Of a stretch of DNA of 64,000 nt, positions 61,492 through 64,000 are shown in pieces. Below the pieces are notes generated by a model. That model was not told where the DNA came from. It saw only the letters and a list, made by a program, of their open reading frames with translations, and did not search any database. Both the position numbers and the translations under genes were made by a program. Origin of the DNA: Franzmannia qiaohouensis (GTDB lineage: Bacteria; Pseudomonadota; Gammaproteobacteria; Pseudomonadales; Halomonadaceae). Every line of letters begins with the position of its first letter. Position 1 is the stretch's first letter. The stretch is from NCBI RefSeq assembly GCF_031451695.1, contig NZ_JARWAM010000013.1:72703-136702 (forward strand), in the 5' to 3' direction.

Positions 61492-62058
61492 ATGGATACC
61501 CCTCACTCACCGCCCCCGGACCCGTCCGAGTTCCTCGACGATCCGCGCCGCAAGCCGCTGGAGATCGATACCCAGCAGCGCCGCGGCCCGGCGATCTTCC
61601 GCTGGCTGACCGTCGGCATGGAGCACCTGATTGCCACCCTGCTGGTGGCGCTGATCGTCTCGGTATCGGCCAACGTCATCGGTCGTTCGCTGCTCAACCG
61701 CTCGCTGCCGTGGGCCGACGAGCTGGCGCGCATGCTGTTCATCTGGCTGATCTTCGTCGGCGCCGCCGCGGCCTTCGCACGCTTTGAGCATATCGCCGTC
61801 GACCTGCTGCTGCGCAAGCTCCCGCAGCGCGCCGCCTACGCCCTCTACCTGGTCCAGCACCTGCTGATCACCGCCCTGATGTTCGTGATCATGGCCGGCG
61901 GTTACTTCGTGCTGTCCCGCTCCACCGGGCGCACCGCGATCCTCGGCGTGCCCTGGAACCTGATCAATATCTCGCTGGTGCTGTGCGCCGCCTTCATCGC
62001 CGCCGTGGCGATCTGGCGCGCCTGGCGCGCCGGCCAACTGATGCTCGGCGCCCGCTAG
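61492..62058 (+). CDS. TRAP transporter small permease (DctQ type)
   Basis: 188 residues from the ATG at 61492 (TTGGAG six bases upstream). A Pro/Asp-rich cytosolic N terminus (about 45 residues) is followed by four transmembrane helices with the typical NVIGRSLLNRSLPWADELARMLFIWLIFVGAA block. Partner of the DctM-type subunit starting 12 bases later. Confidence 0.92.
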   Translation: MDTPHSPPPDPSEFLDDPRRKPLEIDTQQRRGPAIFRWLTVGMEHLIATLLVALIVSVSANVIGRSLLNRSLPWADELARMLFIWLIFVGAAAAFARFEHIAVDLLLRKLPQRAAYALYLVQHLLITALMFVIMAGGYFVLSRSTGRTAILGVPWNLINISLVLCAAFIAAVAIWRAWRAGQLMLGAR

Positions 62059-62070
62059 GAGGCCTCTGTC

Positions 62071-63354
62071 ATGCTCTGGATCTTTCTCGGCATCCTGTTT
62101 GCCTCCCTGGCGCTGGGGCTGCCGATCGCCTTCGGCCTGGGGATCGCCGCGGTGGTCATGGCGGTGATCTCGGATATCCCGCTGTCGATCCTGATCGAAC
62201 AGTCGGTGCGCGGGGTCAACAACTTCCCGCTGCTGGCGATCCCGTTCTTCATTCTGGTCGGCGAGGTGATGAGCGCCGGCGGCATCGCCCGGCGGCTGAT
62301 GGAGCTGGCCGGCACCCTGGTCGGCTTTGTGCGCGGCGGGCTTGGCCAGGTGGCGATCACCGGCTCGATGTTCTTCGGCGGCATCAGCGGCTCGGCGGTG
62401 GCCGACACCGCCGCCACCGGCTCGATGATGATCCCGTCGATGAAGCAGCAGGGCTACTCGGCGCCCCAGGCCACGGCGATCAACACCGTCTCCTCGGTGA
62501 TCGGCATCATCATCCCGCCGTCGATCCCGCTGATCCTCTACGGCATCGTCACCGAGACCTCGATCAGCCGGCTGTTCATTGCCGGCATCGTGCCCGGGGT
62601 GATGATCGGCTTCGGGCTGATGGTCACCACCTTCATCATGGCCAGCTTCGGCGGCGCCGGACAGACCCGCAAGTTCCGCCTCGGCCCGCTGTGGCAGGCG
62701 TTCAAGGCCGCCTGGCTGGCCCTGGTGCTGCCGGTGATCGTGATCGGCGGCATCATCGGCGGCATCTTTACCGCCACCGAGGCGGCGGTGGTGGCGCTGC
62801 TCTACTCGCTGGTCATCTCGCTGGTGGTCTACCGCGAGTTCCACGTCCGCGAGCTGTGGGGCATGCTGATCCGCACCGCGCGGCTGACCGGCATGGTGCT
62901 GCTGCTGCTGGCCTTCGCCACGGTGATTGCCTGGTTCCTGACCATCAACATGGTGCCGCAGACGCTGGTCATGCAGGTGCAGTCGATCACCCAGGACCCG
63001 TTCCTGCTGCTGCTGATCGTCGCCGGCCTGCTGCTGCTGGTGGGCTTCGTGATGGACCTGACCCCGGCGATGGTGATCATGGCGCCGATGCTGACGCCGA
63101 TCGTCACCTCGGTGGGCATCGACCCGGTCTACTTCGGTGTCTTGATGGCGTTCATTCTCGGCATCGGCCTGCTGACCCCGCCGGTGGGCACCTGCCTGTA
63201 CGTCGGCTGCGGGGTGGGCAAGGTGACCATGGAGCAGCTGGTGAAGGCGATGCTGCCTTACTACGCCACTCTGCTGATCATGGCGGTGATCCTGATTGCC
63301 TTCCCCGGCCTGGTGACCTGGCTGCCCAACCTCACCGCCGTGGGCGGTAACTGA
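62071..63354 (+). CDS. TRAP transporter large permease (DctM type)
   Basis: 427 residues, about 11-12 transmembrane helices; AGGAGG upstream. Family loops: NNFPLLAIPFFILVGEVMSAGGIA, GGISGSAVADTAATGSMMIPSMKQQGY, IIPPSIPLILYGI and a C-terminal GIGLLTPPVGTCLYVGCGV. The ion-coupled transport subunit for the acid bound by the upstream DctP protein. Followed 27 bases later by the AraD1-like gene. Confidence 0.94.
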   Translation: MLWIFLGILFASLALGLPIAFGLGIAAVVMAVISDIPLSILIEQSVRGVNNFPLLAIPFFILVGEVMSAGGIARRLMELAGTLVGFVRGGLGQVAITGSMFFGGISGSAVADTAATGSMMIPSMKQQGYSAPQATAINTVSSVIGIIIPPSIPLILYGIVTETSISRLFIAGIVPGVMIGFGLMVTTFIMASFGGAGQTRKFRLGPLWQAFKAAWLALVLPVIVIGGIIGGIFTATEAAVVALLYSLVISLVVYREFHVRELWGMLIRTARLTGMVLLLLAFATVIAWFLTINMVPQTLVMQVQSITQDPFLLLLIVAGLLLLVGFVMDLTPAMVIMAPMLTPIVTSVGIDPVYFGVLMAFILGIGLLTPPVGTCLYVGCGVGKVTMEQLVKAMLPYYATLLIMAVILIAFPGLVTWLPNLTAVGGN

Positions 63355-63381
63355 GACGGCTGACACGACAAGGACTAGCTC

Positions 63382-64000
63382 ATGCGACTGATTCAATACC
63401 TCGACCAGGACCAGCTGCGGGTGGCCGTGGTGGAAAGCCCCGACGCGGTTCGCCCCGTCGATATCAACGGCGGCACCTATGCCCTGGCGCGCATCGCCAT
63501 CGACACAGGCCAGCCGCTCACCCAGGTCGTCGAGGCGCGCCTCGGTGAGACCCTGGTCGACTACCAGACGCTGGTCGACGAGCAGCGCCTGCTGCCACCG
63601 CTGACCCATCCCGACCCGGCCCACTGCCTGGTCACCGGCACCGGCCTCACCCATCTGGGCAGCGCCGACACCCGCTCGGCGATGCATGCCAAGACGCAGG
63701 TGAAGGAAGAGGAACTCACCGACTCGATGCGCATGTTCAAGCTCGGCGTGGCGGGCGGCAAGCCCGCCCCTGGCGAGAGCGGCGCTCAGCCGGAGTGGTT
63801 CTACAAGGGCGACGGCGACTGCATCGTCGCGCCGGAGGCCGCGCTGCCCTCACCGGCCTTCGCCGAGGACGCCGGCGAGGAGCCGGAGCTCGCCGGGCTC
63901 TATCTGGTCGGCGCCGACGGCACCCCGTGGCGGGTCGGCTATGCGCTGGGCAACGAGTTCTCCGACCACGTCACCGAGCGCTTCAACTACCTGTGGCTGG
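63382..64000 (+). CDS. AraD1/GguC-like 2-keto-3-deoxy sugar-acid dehydratase, 5' part
   Basis: First 206 codons; the gene runs off the right edge. N-terminal MRLIQYLDQDQLRVAVVE and the FAH-fold features HLGSADTRSAMHAK, MFKLGVAGGKPAPGESG, PEWFYKGDG and GLYLVGADGTPWRVGYALGNEFSDH match the GguC/AraD1 family. This group dehydrates L-2-keto-3-deoxyarabonate to alpha-ketoglutarate semialdehyde. It completes the non-phosphorylative pentose route and is in one operon with the TRAP transporter. Specificity (L-arabinose, galactose or fucose series) cannot be read from sequence. Confidence 0.88.
   Translation, partial: MRLIQYLDQDQLRVAVVESPDAVRPVDINGGTYALARIAIDTGQPLTQVVEARLGETLVDYQTLVDEQRLLPPLTHPDPAHCLVTGTGLTHLGSADTRSAMHAKTQVKEEELTDSMRMFKLGVAGGKPAPGESGAQPEWFYKGDGDCIVAPEAALPSPAFAEDAGEEPELAGLYLVGADGTPWRVGYALGNEFSDHVTERFNYLWL

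Noticed and set aside
61507..63687. Long minus-strand open frame (726 codons) opposite the TRAP permease genes
   Set aside because: Composition is His/Gln/Asp-rich, a shadow of GC-rich codons on the opposite strand; it has no domains and covers the well-supported DctQ and DctM genes.
1..64000. Prophage, transposase, integrase, tRNA or rRNA genes
   Set aside because: None was seen on either strand. The A+T-rich patch near cdiA has no integrase or transposase, so it is better explained by recombination within the CDI locus.

Overview
The window is a high-GC chromosome segment that reads like a halophilic gammaproteobacterium of the Halomonas type. The reasons are the strong G/C-ending codon use, the deo operon with cdd, tpx and osmC, a phasin, and several TRAP transporters next to sugar-acid genes. 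Genus-level placement is inference. No rRNA, tRNA, CRISPR array or insertion sequence was seen. Genes are densely packed, with many ATGA-type overlaps.

Layout. (1) 1-3331, plus strand: a nucleoside-salvage operon, the 3' part of deoA, then deoB, deoD and cdd. (2) 3494-16019, minus strand: a two-partner-secretion (CDI-like) locus. A TTG-started CdiB-type outer-membrane transporter is followed by a 2995-residue CdiA-type exoprotein. The last ~220 codons of the exoprotein are richer in A+T than its body and look like a class-3-lipase fold (GHSLG). Downstream lie three AT-rich lipoprotein genes. The first overlaps the cdiA stop, and between the first and the second is a decayed fragment of cdiA itself. 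My reading is a swappable lipase toxin module with lipoprotein immunity, plus relics of older modules. (3) 16264-27635: housekeeping and stress genes: a glutaredoxin-like protein, an unknown two-TM protein divergent from a TerB/J-domain pair, an MscS channel divergent from an amidoligase/glutamine-amidotransferase pair, osmC, tpx, a DUF1415 protein, an aldo/keto reductase, endonuclease V and a DUF1499 protein. (4) 27868-31183, minus: a TAXI-type TRAP transporter with a hairpin between its two genes. (5) 31415-37852, plus: sbcD, sbcC, an exported alpha/beta hydrolase and an SDR. (6) 38075-43949: a phasin, a cupin/diguanylate cyclase pair, a gamma-glutamylcyclotransferase-like gene, small unknowns and argE.

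(7) 43957-64000: a large carbohydrate island. It holds an SMP-30 lactonase, an aldose-1-epimerase, a Gfo/Idh/MocA oxidoreductase, a TIM-barrel isomerase, an RbsABC-like ABC transporter and an SDR, with a divergent ROK repressor. Next come an L-arabinose/D-galactose 1-dehydrogenase-like enzyme, a GntR regulator, an EamA exporter and two different IlvD/EDD sugar-acid dehydratases. A DctPQM TRAP transporter and an AraD1/GguC-type 2-keto-3-deoxy sugar-acid dehydratase (cut by the window edge) close the window. Together these give nearly all steps of a non-phosphorylative aldose oxidation route (sugar, lactone, aldonate, 2-keto-3-deoxyaldonate, semialdehyde), with two uptake systems and two local regulators. 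A near-perfect 25-bp palindrome in front of the ROK gene is the likely repressor operator.
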